Assembly: GCA_000435675.1 (NCBI GenBank)
Contig: FR895148.1
Span: forward strand, 121,398 to 185,397
Reading direction: 5' to 3'
DNA: 64,000 nucleotides
Origin: Eggerthella sp. CAG:298
GTDB taxonomy: Bacteria > Actinomycetota > Coriobacteriia > Coriobacteriales > Eggerthellaceae
Shown here in pieces: positions 1-9,708 of this stretch; the first letter of the stretch is position 1, and every line of letters starts with the position of its first letter. A model generated the notes under the pieces. It did not search any database. It saw only the letters and a list, made by a program, of their open reading frames with translations, and was not told the DNA's origin. The translations under genes were made by a program, and so were the position numbers.

Positions 1-783
1 TGCGAGAAGATCGCAACTGGTCATTACGCACGAGTGGTAGAAGACACGGCGCTTCATCGGTTTGCGCTCAAGCGTGCGCTCGACGAAGCGAAAGATCAAA
101 CTTACATGCTCTCCTTGCTCACTCAAGATCAGCTCTCGCGTTTGGTGTTGCCTCTGGGAGGGTATACCAAGCAAGAGGTGCGCCAATATGCGCTTGATCA
201 GGGGATACCAGTCGCTAAGCGCCCTGAGAGCCAAGACCTTTGCTTCGTGGCAGGGGATTATCGCGACTTTCTGGTAGAGCAAGGCATCACGGATGATCCA
301 GGTCCAATCATGATGCGCGATGGGGAAGTGGTGGGCACGCATCACGGCATCCATCATTTCACGCTCGGGCAGCGAAAAGGCTTGGGTGTTGCAATGGGCG
401 AGCCTTATTTCGTGGTTGACAAGGATGCGCAAGCCAAATCGGTCACGATCGCTCCAAAGGATCGAGCGTTCATCTCAACAGTTGAGGTGCGCGACTTAAA
501 CTGGATGCTTCCTTGTCCTAGTGCGCCATGCAGTGTGAAGATCCGTTATCGTTCAAAGCCTGCGCTTGCACACGTTATTCCGCTTGGTACGGATCGCTCA
601 CTCGAGACCGACCATTCATCCGATCACCAAGCTGATGGCAATCCTTCATTTGCTGCAGGTCGCGTACGCGTCGAGTTCTTCGAGCCTCAGACCCTTACCG
701 CGCCAGGTCAATGTTGTGCGTTTTATCAAGGGAGCGTGCTTGTAGGCGGTGGTATCATCGACACCGTAACATTTAGCGCGTAA
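1..783 (+). CDS. mnmA: tRNA 2-thiouridylase MnmA (5' end missing)
   Basis: MnmA activates U34 of the wobble position of Lys/Glu/Gln tRNAs with ATP and inserts sulfur to give 2-thiouridine. The reading frame is open from base 1, so the gene starts before the window and about 260 C-terminal codons are seen. The visible part begins with the family motif ATGHYAR, then DQTYML, and carries the second catalytic cysteine in SQDLCFV. The C-terminal beta-barrel region (HHFTLGQRKGLG) follows. A short Ser/Asp/His-rich insertion (about RSLETDHSSDHQADGN) sits in the C-terminal domain and is not typical. An 87-bp gap separates it from coaE. The N-terminal PP-loop and first cysteine are not visible. Confidence 0.95.
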   Translation, partial: CEKIATGHYARVVEDTALHRFALKRALDEAKDQTYMLSLLTQDQLSRLVLPLGGYTKQEVRQYALDQGIPVAKRPESQDLCFVAGDYRDFLVEQGITDDPGPIMMRDGEVVGTHHGIHHFTLGQRKGLGVAMGEPYFVVDKDAQAKSVTIAPKDRAFISTVEVRDLNWMLPCPSAPCSVKIRYRSKPALAHVIPLGTDRSLETDHSSDHQADGNPSFAAGRVRVEFFEPQTLTAPGQCCAFYQGSVLVGGGIIDTVTFSA

Positions 784-870
784 GATGCGTAGATGATCAA
801 AGGTAATATAGAGTAACGTAGCGCACCAAGTAGTGTGCTCGTTCAACATTCAACATTCAAGGTGGCACCT

Positions 871-1473
871 ATGGCAAAACGTATCTTCATAACCGGTGGT
901 ATCGGATCAGGGAAATCAACCTTGCTCGATTTTTTGCGCAGCCAGGGTGTTGCTGCGGTCGAAGCCGACAAAGTGGGTCACGAGGTGCTCACCTTCGCGG
1001 ACACCAAAGCTGAGCTGGCAGAGAAGTTCGGCAACGATATCTTCGATGATGAAGGCAATGTGGTGCGCTCGGCTCTTGCAGCGAAAGCGTTCGTTTCCCC
1101 TGAGATGACCGCGCTGCTCGATTCGGTCACCCTGAAGCGCGTGTACGCTGAATCGCTGCGTCAGCTCGATAATCTCGCGCAAACGCATGATTTCGTTGCG
1201 CTCGAGATGGCTATCCTCGATGGTCGCGATGATTTCTACAAGAACGCTGATGTGGTGCTTGCAGTGGTCACTACGCCAGAGGTGCGTATTGCGCGTCTGG
1301 TCGGCCGTGGACTTACCGAAGAAGATGCGCGCAATCGCTTGAAGAATCAGGTTCCCGATAGCAAACGCGAAGCGATCGCCGATGTGGTGTTCACCAACAA
1401 TGGCACGATCGAAGACTTCGAGAATGAGATCGCGCTTTGGTGGGAGAGCTTCAAGAACGAGGCTGCAAAATGA
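871..1473 (+). CDS. coaE: dephospho-CoA kinase
   Basis: CoaE phosphorylates the ribose 3'-OH of dephospho-CoA, the last step of coenzyme A synthesis. The protein of 200 residues has the P-loop GGIGSGKST at residues 9-17 and the family motif EADKVGHEV, with the lid/LID-like basic segment later. Usual family length is about 200. The ATG at 871 is preferred over an in-frame start 36 bp upstream because an AAGGTGG ribosome site lies six bases before it and the P-loop is then at the expected place. Its stop TGA overlaps the uvrB ATG (ATGA), so the two are translationally coupled. Confidence 0.95.
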   Translation: MAKRIFITGGIGSGKSTLLDFLRSQGVAAVEADKVGHEVLTFADTKAELAEKFGNDIFDDEGNVVRSALAAKAFVSPEMTALLDSVTLKRVYAESLRQLDNLAQTHDFVALEMAILDGRDDFYKNADVVLAVVTTPEVRIARLVGRGLTEEDARNRLKNQVPDSKREAIADVVFTNNGTIEDFENEIALWWESFKNEAAK

Positions 1474-3590
1474 GTCACCTTCAGAACATCGATGGCACCC
1501 AGATGGAAGGGAAGCTGCCGGTCACGCGCCTTTCCAATCAGCCCTTCGAAGTGGTATCCGAATTCGAGCCAGCTGGCGATCAGCCAGAAGCGATCGAGCA
1601 GCTTGCGAAGAACATCGAAGCAGGTATGCGCTACCAAACCCTGCTCGGGGTAACGGGATCCGGAAAGACGTATACGGTCGCAAAGACGATCGAAGCCATC
1701 CAGCGTCCTACGCTCATCCTCGCTCCGAACAAGACGCTCGCGGCTCAGCTCGCGGCCGAGCTCAAGGAGTTCTTTCCGAACAATGCCGTGGTCTACTTCG
1801 TTTCGTACTACGACTATTATCAGCCGGAAGCCTATGTTCCCACCACCGATACCTTCATCGAAAAGGATGCTTCCATCAATGAGGAGGTTGAGAAGCTGCG
1901 TCATGCAGCAACGTCTGCTTTGCTCTCGCGGCGCGATGTGATCGTGGTCGCTTCGGTATCGTGTATCTACGGTATCGGTTCTCCTGCTGAATATGCGGGC
2001 ATGGCCGTATTCTTGGATAAGGAAGTCGAGCAAGATCGCGACGAGCTCATCATGAAGCTCATCGATATCCAATACGATCGCAACGACTACGATCTGCAAC
2101 GCGGAACATTCCGCGTGCGTGGCGATGCGCTCGATATCTTCCCGCCGTATTCCGACAATCCGCTTCGCGTGGAATTCTGGGGCGACGAGATCGAGCTCAT
2201 CGCTGAAGTTGATAAAGTAACGGGGGAGGTCATCACTGAATTCGAGGCACTGCCCGTTTGGCCAGCAACGCACTATGTGGCATCACGGCCTGCGATCGAA
2301 CGCGCGCTCGATACGATCCGCACCGAGCTTCAGCAGCGTTTGGAAGAGTTCAACAAAGAGGGCAAGCTGCTCGAAGCGCAGCGCTTGGAGATGCGTACCA
2401 CCTACGACCTTGAGATGATCGAGACCATGGGCTTCTGTTCGGGCATCGAGAACTATTCGCGCCATCTTGATGGGCGTGCTCCTGGTGTACCTCCTTATAC
2501 GCTCATCGACTATTTCCCAGAAGACTTCGTCTGTTTCATCGATGAGAGTCACGTGACGGTGCCGCAGGTACGCGGCATGTATGAAGGCGACCGCTCGCGT
2601 AAGACCACGCTTGCAGAACACGGTTTCCGTTTGCCATCCTGCTTAGATAACCGTCCGCTTCGCTTCGATGAATTCGAAGAGCGCATCCCACAGTTCATCT
2701 ATACCTCTGCCACGCCTGGCGATTACGAGGAACGCGTGAGCGAGAGCGTGGTCGAGCAGATCATCCGTCCGACCGGTCTTCTCGATCCTAAGATCACGGT
2801 GAAGCCGATCAAATCGCAGATCGATGACATCATCGATGAGGCGAAGATACGCGTTGCGAAGAAGGAGCGCGTGCTCATCACTACGCTCACGAAGCGCATG
2901 GCTGAAGATCTTACCGAATACTTGCTCGATCAGGGTGTGAAGGCGCGCTATATGCATTCCGATATCGGCACGATCGAACGCGTTGAGATCCTGCGCGATC
3001 TTCGTTTAGGCGAGTTCGATGTGCTCGTAGGCATCAATCTGCTGCGCGAAGGCCTCGATCTACCAGAGGTTTCGCTCGTGGCTATCCTTGATGCCGACAA
3101 GGAAGGTTTCTTGCGCAATCATCGTTCGCTCATTCAGACGATCGGCCGCGCTGCACGAAACGCAGAAGGCGAGGTCATCATGTATGCTGATGTGATGACC
3201 GACTCGATGAGCCGTGCCATCAAGGAGACCGAGCGCAGGCGCTCGCTCCAGATCGCCTTCAACGAAGAGCACGGCATCGTACCTACCACCATCCGCAAAG
3301 GCATCAACGATATCACCGATCAGCTGGGTGGCGATGACGAACGAAGCGCTGAAGAGGTCAATCGTGAGCTTGCGAACCTCTCTCGTGGTGAGGTCATGCG
3401 CGTCATCTCCGATATGGAGAACGAGATGATCGCGGCATCGCAGGCGATGGACTTCGAGAAGGCAGCCACCTTACGCGATGAGATCGTGTCCCTGCGCATC
3501 CAGCTCGAAGGAAAATCCGAGACCGACGTTATGGGCGAGCTAAAGAAAACCGCCCGCAAGGGATCAGCTTACGGGCGGCGCAAACGCTAG
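1470..3590 (+). CDS. uvrB: excinuclease ABC subunit B
   Basis: UvrB is the damage-verifying helicase-like subunit of UvrABC nucleotide excision repair. Visible are Walker A GVTGSGKT (residues 60-67), the Tyr-rich beta-hairpin [10 protein letters not shown] (about 110-120) that clamps DNA, the DESH Walker B box (about 358), helicase motifs through GRAARN, and the C-terminal UVR domain (about 645-680) that binds UvrC. Length 706 fits the family. The ATG chosen overlaps the coaE stop as ATGA; an upstream in-frame GTG would lie inside coaE. No LexA box was seen ahead of coaE-uvrB, so SOS control is not evident. The last codons contain a hairpin that probably ends ppk1 transcription from the other strand. 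Confidence 0.97.
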   Translation: MSHLQNIDGTQMEGKLPVTRLSNQPFEVVSEFEPAGDQPEAIEQLAKNIEAGMRYQTLLGVTGSGKTYTVAKTIEAIQRPTLILAPNKTLAAQLAAELKEFFPNNAVVYFVSYYDYYQPEAYVPTTDTFIEKDASINEEVEKLRHAATSALLSRRDVIVVASVSCIYGIGSPAEYAGMAVFLDKEVEQDRDELIMKLIDIQYDRNDYDLQRGTFRVRGDALDIFPPYSDNPLRVEFWGDEIELIAEVDKVTGEVITEFEALPVWPATHYVASRPAIERALDTIRTELQQRLEEFNKEGKLLEAQRLEMRTTYDLEMIETMGFCSGIENYSRHLDGRAPGVPPYTLIDYFPEDFVCFIDESHVTVPQVRGMYEGDRSRKTTLAEHGFRLPSCLDNRPLRFDEFEERIPQFIYTSATPGDYEERVSESVVEQIIRPTGLLDPKITVKPIKSQIDDIIDEAKIRVAKKERVLITTLTKRMAEDLTEYLLDQGVKARYMHSDIGTIERVEILRDLRLGEFDVLVGINLLREGLDLPEVSLVAILDADKEGFLRNHRSLIQTIGRAARNAEGEVIMYADVMTDSMSRAIKETERRRSLQIAFNEEHGIVPTTIRKGINDITDQLGGDDERSAEEVNRELANLSRGEVMRVISDMENEMIAASQAMDFEKAATLRDEIVSLRIQLEGKSETDVMGELKKTARKGSAYGRRKR
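3542..3578 (-). terminator. Rho-independent terminator of ppk1, inside the end of uvrB
   Basis: On the minus strand CCGCCCG (7 bp, all G/C) pairs with CGGGCGG across a 15-nt loop and is followed directly by TTTTCTTTA. It begins 27 nt after the ppk1 stop codon and lies wholly inside the last 15 codons of uvrB on the plus strand. In the plus direction there is no adjacent U-tract, so it is read as a minus-strand terminator. Confidence 0.7.
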
Positions 3591-3605
3591 ATCGTTTTTG
3601 CTGGC

Positions 3606-6600
3606 TTAGAAGTGGCCGGTGAAGAGGAATTTCAAGCGCTTCCAGAAATTCGGTTTCTTCGGGAACTGCTCGACAAGCTGAATCTCTACGGTAGCGGGTT
3701 CGCTATCGCGCGGCAGGATCTCGACCTCAGCAGGAGGGATCACCGTTGCTTTTTTGTCGGACTCTTTCGCTTCCGGTGTGCTCACATCTGAAGCAGCTGA
3801 GGTTTCGGGCTGCTGCGGTGTGCTTTCTTGTTGTGAAACCGTCTCTGGTGCTTCTGCTGGAGCTGCAACAGCGGATGCTCCGGTAACCGTGCTTTCAGGG
3901 GTGCTCTGAACAGCTTGTTCTAATGACTCTGTGCCCTGAGTCGTAGTGGAGGCGCTAGCTGGTTGTTCAGAGGCAAGCACCGTTTCGGGGGAAGATACAA
4001 CAGAAGCAGGGGTGCGGCCGAGATTCAGGCTCACCTCTTCAGGCGCAACAGGCGCTTGCGTCCGAGCAGCAGCGGCACTTGCGGCTGCCATAGCGGCTGA
4101 AGCGGCGGTGGGCACCGTAGAAGCAGCTGTTCCTTCGGATTGAAGGCGCGAGGTGATGCGCGTAGCCTTCTCAGCGATAGCTGCACGATCCGATTCGGGC
4201 AGTGCTTGCTGTTCTGCTACAGGCGCAGCAGCTTCCTGTGGCTCTTCATCGTGAGAGATCGTCTCGATGTCGATCGCCTGCGCGTTCTTGCTCGTTACCA
4301 CGCCAGGCTCACCTTCGGTGAGGTTGACTTCGAGCGGATAGGGAACCTCAAGATCGATAGAGCTCTGAAGGTTGCCATCAATGTCTTCGCGCGAAGTTGC
4401 ACGTGGTTCTTCGATGATGTGATTGATGTGAGAGCGGGCTGCGCGTGCGATCGCTCCCTCTTCACGGTTGACCACCGAGTCTTCGAAATCAACTTCGGCC
4501 TTATGGATGAGGAACGCCTGCGAATCGAAGGATTCGATGCGTCCATCCGACGTCTCTTCGGCGAAGTATTCGAGCGGCGTATATTCGAGGTTCGACTCGA
4601 GCATGCGCAGTTTTGCCGTGTCAGAAAGCGAAACATCCAAATAGTCGAGCACGATCTCCTTCAAAGCGGGATTGAGAATCGGCCAGGCGATCTCAACGCG
4701 CTTATCCATATTGCGCGTCATGAGGTCGGCGCTCGAAAGATAGATCTCCATATCTTCAGCTACGCCGAAGCCATAGATGCGACTGTGCTCGAGCAGGCGC
4801 CCCACGATCGAAACGACCTCGACGTTCTCGGTATACCCCTTGATACCCGGCACGATACAGGAGATACCGCGTACGAAAAGCGTGGTGTGAACGCCCGCTT
4901 GCGAAGCTTCAACGATCTTGTCGATCGTGTCCTTATCGGTGATCGAGTTCGTCTTGAACACCAACCCGTTCGGAAGGCCTTCCTTAGCACGCCTGATCTG
5001 CTCGTCGATCTTCTCAAGGATCATAGGCTTGATCTGGAGCGGGGCGACCGAGAGCGTGGTGTAGTTGGTAGAGATGTTCTCAAGGCTCATGTTCTTGAAG
5101 AACTCAGCTGCGTCCTTACCGATGTTCGGATCGGTGGTCATGAACGAGAAGTCAGTATATAGCTTGGAGGTCTTCTCGTTGTAGTTGCCGGTGCCCAGCT
5201 GAGTGATGCGCTGCAGGCCATTATCGGTCGTGCGCGTGATGACGCAGATCTTGGAGTGGACCTTGTAATCGCGGAAGCCATAGATAACATGTGCACCTGC
5301 TTGTTCGAAGCGTTGCGACCATTCGATGTTGTTCGATTCGTCGAAGCGTGCACGCAGCTCGAAGAGCGCGGTAACTTCTTTGCCGTTCTCAGCCGCAGCA
5401 AGAAGCGCTTCGGCAAGATGCGATTGGCTCGCAAGGCGGTAGAGCGTGATCTTGATCGAAAGCACGGCAGGATCGGCTGCTGCTTCGCGCAACAGATTGA
5501 TGAACAGATCCATGCTCTGATAGGGATAGGATACCAGCTTGTCATGCTCGATGACCTGCTGCATGACCGAGCGATTCTGATCGATGCACGCAGGCCAAGC
5601 AGGGGTGAACGGTTTATTGGTGAGCTTAGCAGCGATCTCGGGGTCGACAAGATCGGGAAGGCCCCAGGCGTAGCTCATATCGAGCGGCACGTTGGTAACG
5701 AACACTTGATCAGCGTCGATATTCAAACGAGGGAGTAAGAATTCCTTCGTTACCGCAGAGAGCGCGGTGTCGGTCTCGAGGCGAACAGGGGTAAGGCGAG
5801 CGCGCTTCTTCAAGATGCGCTTCATGTGCTCGCGGTAGTCATAATCGATCTCGTCGATATCAGCATTCGGATCGATGTCAGCATTGCGCGTGACACAGAT
5901 AACGCTTGCGCGCTTCGTGCTATACATGGAGAACACTTCATCGACGATGAGCTTCAAAGCGTTTTCGAGCAGGATGAACTGCGTACCTTCGCTAGGCAAG
6001 AGGATGAGGCGCTTTGCCTGGCGGGGAAGGGGGATCAAGCCGAAGTTCACGTCTTCGGCACCCACGTTCTTCGCCTTTGCTTCTTCGTCTTCCGAAAGGT
6101 CCTTGGGCAGCTCCTCGTTCAAGCGCAACAGGATGTAGAGCTTGCCGTTCTCGAAATGCGGGAAGGGGTGACGTGCGTTGATGATCTGAGGCGAGAGATA
6201 GGGAACAACGTGATCGTCGAGGTAGGAATGGAGGAACTCGCGCTGTTCGTCAGAGAGGTCCTTCACCTGCAGATTGCGGATGCCATATTCTTCGAGCTGG
6301 TCTTGGATGCTCAGGAAGATGCGCTCTTGCTCTGGGTAGAGTTCATGGCAACGCTGATAGATGGCGTTGAGCTGCTCTTCAGGCGTCATGAGCGTTTTAT
6401 TATCGCGAATCTCCTTCTTGATGAGCGAGAGGTCGGTCAGGCTGCCGACGCGCACCATGAAGAACTCCTGGAGGTTACTCGAGAAGATAGAGACGAACGT
6501 GAGACGCTCGAGCAGTGGAACGTTGCTATCTTCACCCTGATCGAGCACGCGCTTATTGAACGTGAGCCATGAAAGCTCGCGATTCTGCATATAGGGAAGG

Positions 6601-6665
6601 CGCTCAAGGCGCTTCTTGTGCGATGATGAATCGTTGTCGTGAGTCTGCTGTTTTTTAGCCACCAT
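3606..6665 (-). CDS. ppk1: polyphosphate kinase 1 with long C-terminal extension
   Basis: PPK1 reversibly polymerises the ATP gamma-phosphate into polyphosphate. The canonical enzyme spans roughly residues 20-700: N-terminal RELSWLTFNKRVL, the autophosphorylated histidine in YKVHSKIC (about residue 470), and the second histidine in EHSRIYGFG (about 627). Family length is about 690-720, but this protein has 1019 residues. The extra 300 are Ala/Pro/Ser/Thr/Glu-rich and low-complexity, and end in a short basic, aromatic helix-like segment (KKPNFWKRLKFLFTGHF) that could bind membrane. The gene faces uvrB tail to tail with 15 bp between, and ppx follows upstream on the same strand. An extended -10 (TGGTACAAT on the minus strand) lies about 85 bp ahead of the ATG. 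Confidence 0.96.
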   Translation of the reverse strand: MVAKKQQTHDNDSSSHKKRLERLPYMQNRELSWLTFNKRVLDQGEDSNVPLLERLTFVSIFSSNLQEFFMVRVGSLTDLSLIKKEIRDNKTLMTPEEQLNAIYQRCHELYPEQERIFLSIQDQLEEYGIRNLQVKDLSDEQREFLHSYLDDHVVPYLSPQIINARHPFPHFENGKLYILLRLNEELPKDLSEDEEAKAKNVGAEDVNFGLIPLPRQAKRLILLPSEGTQFILLENALKLIVDEVFSMYSTKRASVICVTRNADIDPNADIDEIDYDYREHMKRILKKRARLTPVRLETDTALSAVTKEFLLPRLNIDADQVFVTNVPLDMSYAWGLPDLVDPEIAAKLTNKPFTPAWPACIDQNRSVMQQVIEHDKLVSYPYQSMDLFINLLREAAADPAVLSIKITLYRLASQSHLAEALLAAAENGKEVTALFELRARFDESNNIEWSQRFEQAGAHVIYGFRDYKVHSKICVITRTTDNGLQRITQLGTGNYNEKTSKLYTDFSFMTTDPNIGKDAAEFFKNMSLENISTNYTTLSVAPLQIKPMILEKIDEQIRRAKEGLPNGLVFKTNSITDKDTIDKIVEASQAGVHTTLFVRGISCIVPGIKGYTENVEVVSIVGRLLEHSRIYGFGVAEDMEIYLSSADLMTRNMDKRVEIAWPILNPALKEIVLDYLDVSLSDTAKLRMLESNLEYTPLEYFAEETSDGRIESFDSQAFLIHKAEVDFEDSVVNREEGAIARAARSHINHIIEEPRATSREDIDGNLQSSIDLEVPYPLEVNLTEGEPGVVTSKNAQAIDIETISHDEEPQEAAAPVAEQQALPESDRAAIAEKATRITSRLQSEGTAASTVPTAASAAMAAASAAAARTQAPVAPEEVSLNLGRTPASVVSSPETVLASEQPASASTTTQGTESLEQAVQSTPESTVTGASAVAAPAEAPETVSQQESTPQQPETSAASDVSTPEAKESDKKATVIPPAEVEILPRDSEPATVEIQLVEQFPKKPNFWKRLKFLFTGHF

Positions 6666-6750
6666 AATCGTTTCATTGCCCCTTCAAGACGGTTCATGGT
6701 AAAGACGCGTTTATTCACCATGAGGTGAACGCGCGAAACTGTCCAAAATG

Positions 6751-6781
6751 ATTGTACCAATACTTATGAAGAGCGAAGCAA
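6751..6781 (-). promoter_or_regulatory. candidate ppk1 promoter
   Basis: On the minus strand an extended -10 TGG-TACAAT (6751-6759) has TTGCTT as a possible -35 (6776-6781), with a long 19-bp spacer. It lies in the 132-bp gap between the ppx stop and the ppk1 start, so ppk1 can be transcribed apart from ppx. A TTCACC/GGTGAA hairpin follows between the -10 and the gene. No clear PHO-box-like direct repeats were found. Confidence 0.4.
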
Positions 6782-6797
6782 CATTATTAAGTAATAA

Positions 6798-7727
6798 TCA
6801 GGCAACATTTCCAAGGATACGCTCGATCAAGAAGCCTTCGCGCACGCCATGTTTGGCGATCCTGAGCCTATGTGCTCCGGTGAGCGCGAACACGCGGGCG
6901 ATGATCACACATCCTGGAATGAACGTATGGATGCGATCAGGGATGGTTTGGAGCGCTTTGATCATGAAGGCATCTGGATCGCGAGAATAGGCGGCAAGGA
7001 TCCCGTCAAGTTGTTCGGGGAGCAATTCAGAAGAGCGTTTCCCTTCGCGGAACACATCGCCATACACCTTTGCAGCGCTGCGGATCGCGCCTCCTATACC
7101 GACCAGTTCTTTGTGTTCGAAGACCGTTTCCGGAAGATCGGCATAGAGCGCGTCGAACGCCTCTGCGATCGCTGTCATTTCGCTCGTGCTTGGCAAGATC
7201 CCCGAGACGTATTGCGTGAATGAGGAAAGCGAACCGAGCGGGAGGCTCGTTGCTGCCTGAAGCTTTCCTTTGGAGAGCGCGGTAAGCTCGGTCGAACCAC
7301 CGCCGATATCGACCAAAGTTGCCGTTTCGATGCTTCCATCGAGGCTCGCACCTGCAAAGCCGAGCAGCGCCTCTTCTTCGTTCGTGAGCAGCGTGATGGG
7401 AACTCCGCAGTTCTTCTCGATCGCCTGCTGGGCGCTTTCGCTGTTCTTTGCGTTGCGAAGCACCGCAGTCGCGAAGACGCGCACTACATCCGGGGAGAAA
7501 TAGGAGGCGCGCTCGATCTGCTCACGCAAGATGCGCGAAGCTTTCTTGATGCCTTTCTCGCTCAACTTCCCATTCTTGACATAAGAAGAGATGCCCGCCA
7601 TCTCTTTGTAGTTGAGAAGAACGGTGATGTCTTTCTTCGTAAGAGAATCGGACGGGACGTCGGGCAGTGCATAGATGCAGAGTCTGATCGTGTTTGAACC
7701 GAAATCGATCACTGCGTAGCGACTCAT
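6798..7727 (-). CDS. ppx: exopolyphosphatase / Ppx-GppA phosphatase
   Basis: Ppx/GppA proteins of the ASKHA fold remove terminal phosphate from polyphosphate or hydrolyse pppGpp. The protein has phosphate-1 motif VIDFGSNTIRL (residues 6-16), DIGGGSTEL (about 136-144) and the adenosine-type GIGGAIRSAAK loop. At 309 residues it matches short actinobacterial Ppx, lacking the C-terminal HD-like domain of E. coli Ppx. The ATG chosen has a perfect AAGGAGG six bases upstream; a start 81 bp further up would lack this and add an unconserved tail. It sits 132 bp upstream of ppk1 and divergent from pap, giving a polyphosphate synthesis/use/degradation cluster. Confidence 0.92.
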   Translation of the reverse strand: MSRYAVIDFGSNTIRLCIYALPDVPSDSLTKKDITVLLNYKEMAGISSYVKNGKLSEKGIKKASRILREQIERASYFSPDVVRVFATAVLRNAKNSESAQQAIEKNCGVPITLLTNEEEALLGFAGASLDGSIETATLVDIGGGSTELTALSKGKLQAATSLPLGSLSSFTQYVSGILPSTSEMTAIAEAFDALYADLPETVFEHKELVGIGGAIRSAAKVYGDVFREGKRSSELLPEQLDGILAAYSRDPDAFMIKALQTIPDRIHTFIPGCVIIARVFALTGAHRLRIAKHGVREGFLIERILGNVA

Positions 7728-7957
7728 AGAAGGCCTCCTTGTGTCCATCGATAGGGCTATAGTACGCGAGGAAGATGCTCTTTTGGGCGGTCTTTTCCTA
7801 GAATGCATGCGAATCTTTCATAAGTTCACAAGGCAAGGAGCATTCAGTAAGAAAAAGTATTATCCTAGTTCAAGCGATAGAAATCAGCGCAATGCACGAG
7901 TGCTTCACTCAAAAGTTGCACAGCGCCTATGCACACCGGGATCAAGGGGGACTACCA
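7728..7957. other. divergent intergenic region ppx/pap
   Basis: These 230 bases between the ppx start and the pap start contain no convincing gene. An in-frame upstream ATG (7892) would lengthen pap by 22 residues but has no ribosome site. A TATTAT hexamer near 7858 could be a -10 for pap, but no fitting -35 was found. Confidence 0.4.
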
Positions 7958-9670
7958 GTGGCAATGCTCGAGTCGATCGTAACCAACCAACCAAAGCTTT
8001 CCAAAGAAGAATACAAGCCCTACCACGATGCGCTCGTCGATCGCTTGGTGGTGCTTCAGCAAGAAGCCAAGAAGGCGGGCACGGGAGTGGTCGTGCTCTT
8101 TGAAGGATGGAAAGGGGCTGGCAAAGGAAGCCGTATCTCCGATCTTATCTACCATCTCGATGCGCGTGGCGTTTCGGTCCATGTCACCGAAGATTTCGAT
8201 CCAGCCGAAGCAGAGCGTACGCGCTCGAGCGACTTCGGTGCAACGGGCTACTATCCCACGATGCAGCAGTTTTGGAAGGCGCTTGGTCCGCGAGATGCCA
8301 TCACTATCTTTGACCGAGGCTGGTATTCGGCGCTCATCGACCACGTGTTCAACGAGATGCACATCAACTCGAATAAGAAACGCAAGCGCGTGAAGAAACG
8401 TGCACGCCAGACGGTGGATGCTGCTGTCGAAGAGATCAAGGCATTCGAACGCCAGCTGGTCGATGACGGTTATATCGTGGTGAAGTTCTTCTTCCACATC
8501 ACCGAGAAGACGCAGCGCGAACGTTTGCTGAAGCTCTACAACGACCCGGCCACCAGCTGGCGTGTTTCCGATCGCGATCTGCGCCAGATGCTCGACTATC
8601 CAGCTATCTACAAGCTCTATGATCAGCTCCTTGAATCGACCGACTTCGATGAGGCGCCTTGGACCTTGCTCGCCGCCGAGGATAAGCGCCGCGCTAATCT
8701 GGCAGTTGCGGAAGAGCTTGTGAATCTGCTCGAGTCGGTCACAACGAAAGAGAAGGACGCCGCTACCCTCGAAGCAGAGACGAAGGCAAAGGAGAATTCT
8801 GCGACCCAGGGTGATGAAAACGCCTATGTGGATGAGCGCAAGCGTACGCCTGAAGAGAACGAACAGCTTCTTCTGGCTGCTCAAGAGCGCGTGCGGTTGG
8901 CTGAGCTCGAAGCCCCACAGGCTTCTGAATTCACCATCCAGCCTAACTATCCGCGCCTTGAGGAGGTCAACCATACGCTTTCTTTGAGCCGTGAAGATTA
9001 CAAGCGTGAGCTCAAGGAACAGCAGAAGATATTGAACAAGCTCGAGCTTGAGATGTACATCCATCGGGTGCCGATGATGATCATGTATGAGGGATGGGAT
9101 GCTGCAGGCAAGGGCGGAAGCATCAAGCGCGTTGCGCAGGCGCTCGACGCTCGTTCCTATACGATCTTCACCTCGCCTGCGCCTACGAAGATCGAGCTTG
9201 CCCATCCGTTCCTGTGGCGCTATTGGACGCGTCTGCCGAAAGCGGGGCATGTGGGCATCTATGACCGCAGCTGGTATGGCCGCGTGCTCGTCGAGCGTGT
9301 TGAAGGGTTCGCGAGCCCTTCCCAGTGGGCGCGTGCTTATGACGAGATCAACGAGTTTGAACGCTCCATGATCGAATGGGGTGCGATCTTGCTCAAGTTC
9401 TGGGTGGATATCTCTCCCGAAACACAGCTCGAGCGTTTCGAGGCGCGCGAGAACAATCCCGATAAGCAATGGAAGATCACCGCTGAAGACTGGCGCAATC
9501 GCGATCGCTATCCTGAATATTATGCAGCCATTCAGGATATGTTCCGTCTTACCTCGACTCCTGAAGCACCGTGGATTATCCTTGAGAGCGATGACAAGTT
9601 CTATGCGCGCGTTAAGGCGCTCAAGACCATCAACCAGGCGCTTGAAGAGCGCTTGAAGGAATTCAAGTGA
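7958..9670 (+). CDS. pap: two-domain PPK2-type polyphosphate:AMP phosphotransferase
   Basis: Tandem PPK2 proteins transfer phosphate from polyphosphate to AMP to make ADP. Two PPK2 domains are visible. The first has Walker A EGWKGAGKG (residues 49-57) and FDRGWYSALID. The second has EGWDAAGKG (about 377-385), the lid sequence and YDRSWYGRVLVERV (about 433). A charged, Glu/Lys-rich linker (about 250-340) separates them. The C-terminal domain keeps the canonical residues best and is the likely catalytic half, as known for Pap. The GTG at 7958 is chosen because AAGGGGG lies seven bases upstream; an ATG six bases later is the alternative. Length 570 is longer than the usual 500 owing to the linker. 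Confidence 0.88.
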   Translation: MAMLESIVTNQPKLSKEEYKPYHDALVDRLVVLQQEAKKAGTGVVVLFEGWKGAGKGSRISDLIYHLDARGVSVHVTEDFDPAEAERTRSSDFGATGYYPTMQQFWKALGPRDAITIFDRGWYSALIDHVFNEMHINSNKKRKRVKKRARQTVDAAVEEIKAFERQLVDDGYIVVKFFFHITEKTQRERLLKLYNDPATSWRVSDRDLRQMLDYPAIYKLYDQLLESTDFDEAPWTLLAAEDKRRANLAVAEELVNLLESVTTKEKDAATLEAETKAKENSATQGDENAYVDERKRTPEENEQLLLAAQERVRLAELEAPQASEFTIQPNYPRLEEVNHTLSLSREDYKRELKEQQKILNKLELEMYIHRVPMMIMYEGWDAAGKGGSIKRVAQALDARSYTIFTSPAPTKIELAHPFLWRYWTRLPKAGHVGIYDRSWYGRVLVERVEGFASPSQWARAYDEINEFERSMIEWGAILLKFWVDISPETQLERFEARENNPDKQWKITAEDWRNRDRYPEYYAAIQDMFRLTSTPEAPWIILESDDKFYARVKALKTINQALEERLKEFK

Positions 9671-9708
9671 TGCTTGCTTTGCTTTAAGAAGAGAGGATCG
9701 GTTGCTCT

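Noticed and set aside
784..870. TTCAACA tandem repeat and GCGCAC/GTGTGC hairpin before coaE
   Set aside because: Repeat is two and a half short units and the hairpin lacks a U-tract; too weak to call a regulator or terminator.
7952..9469. 505-codon minus-strand ORF opposite pap
   Set aside because: Shadow of the strongly coding pap gene; no ribosome site or motifs. Similar long shadows lie opposite purH, hisS, pnp, uvrB and aspS.
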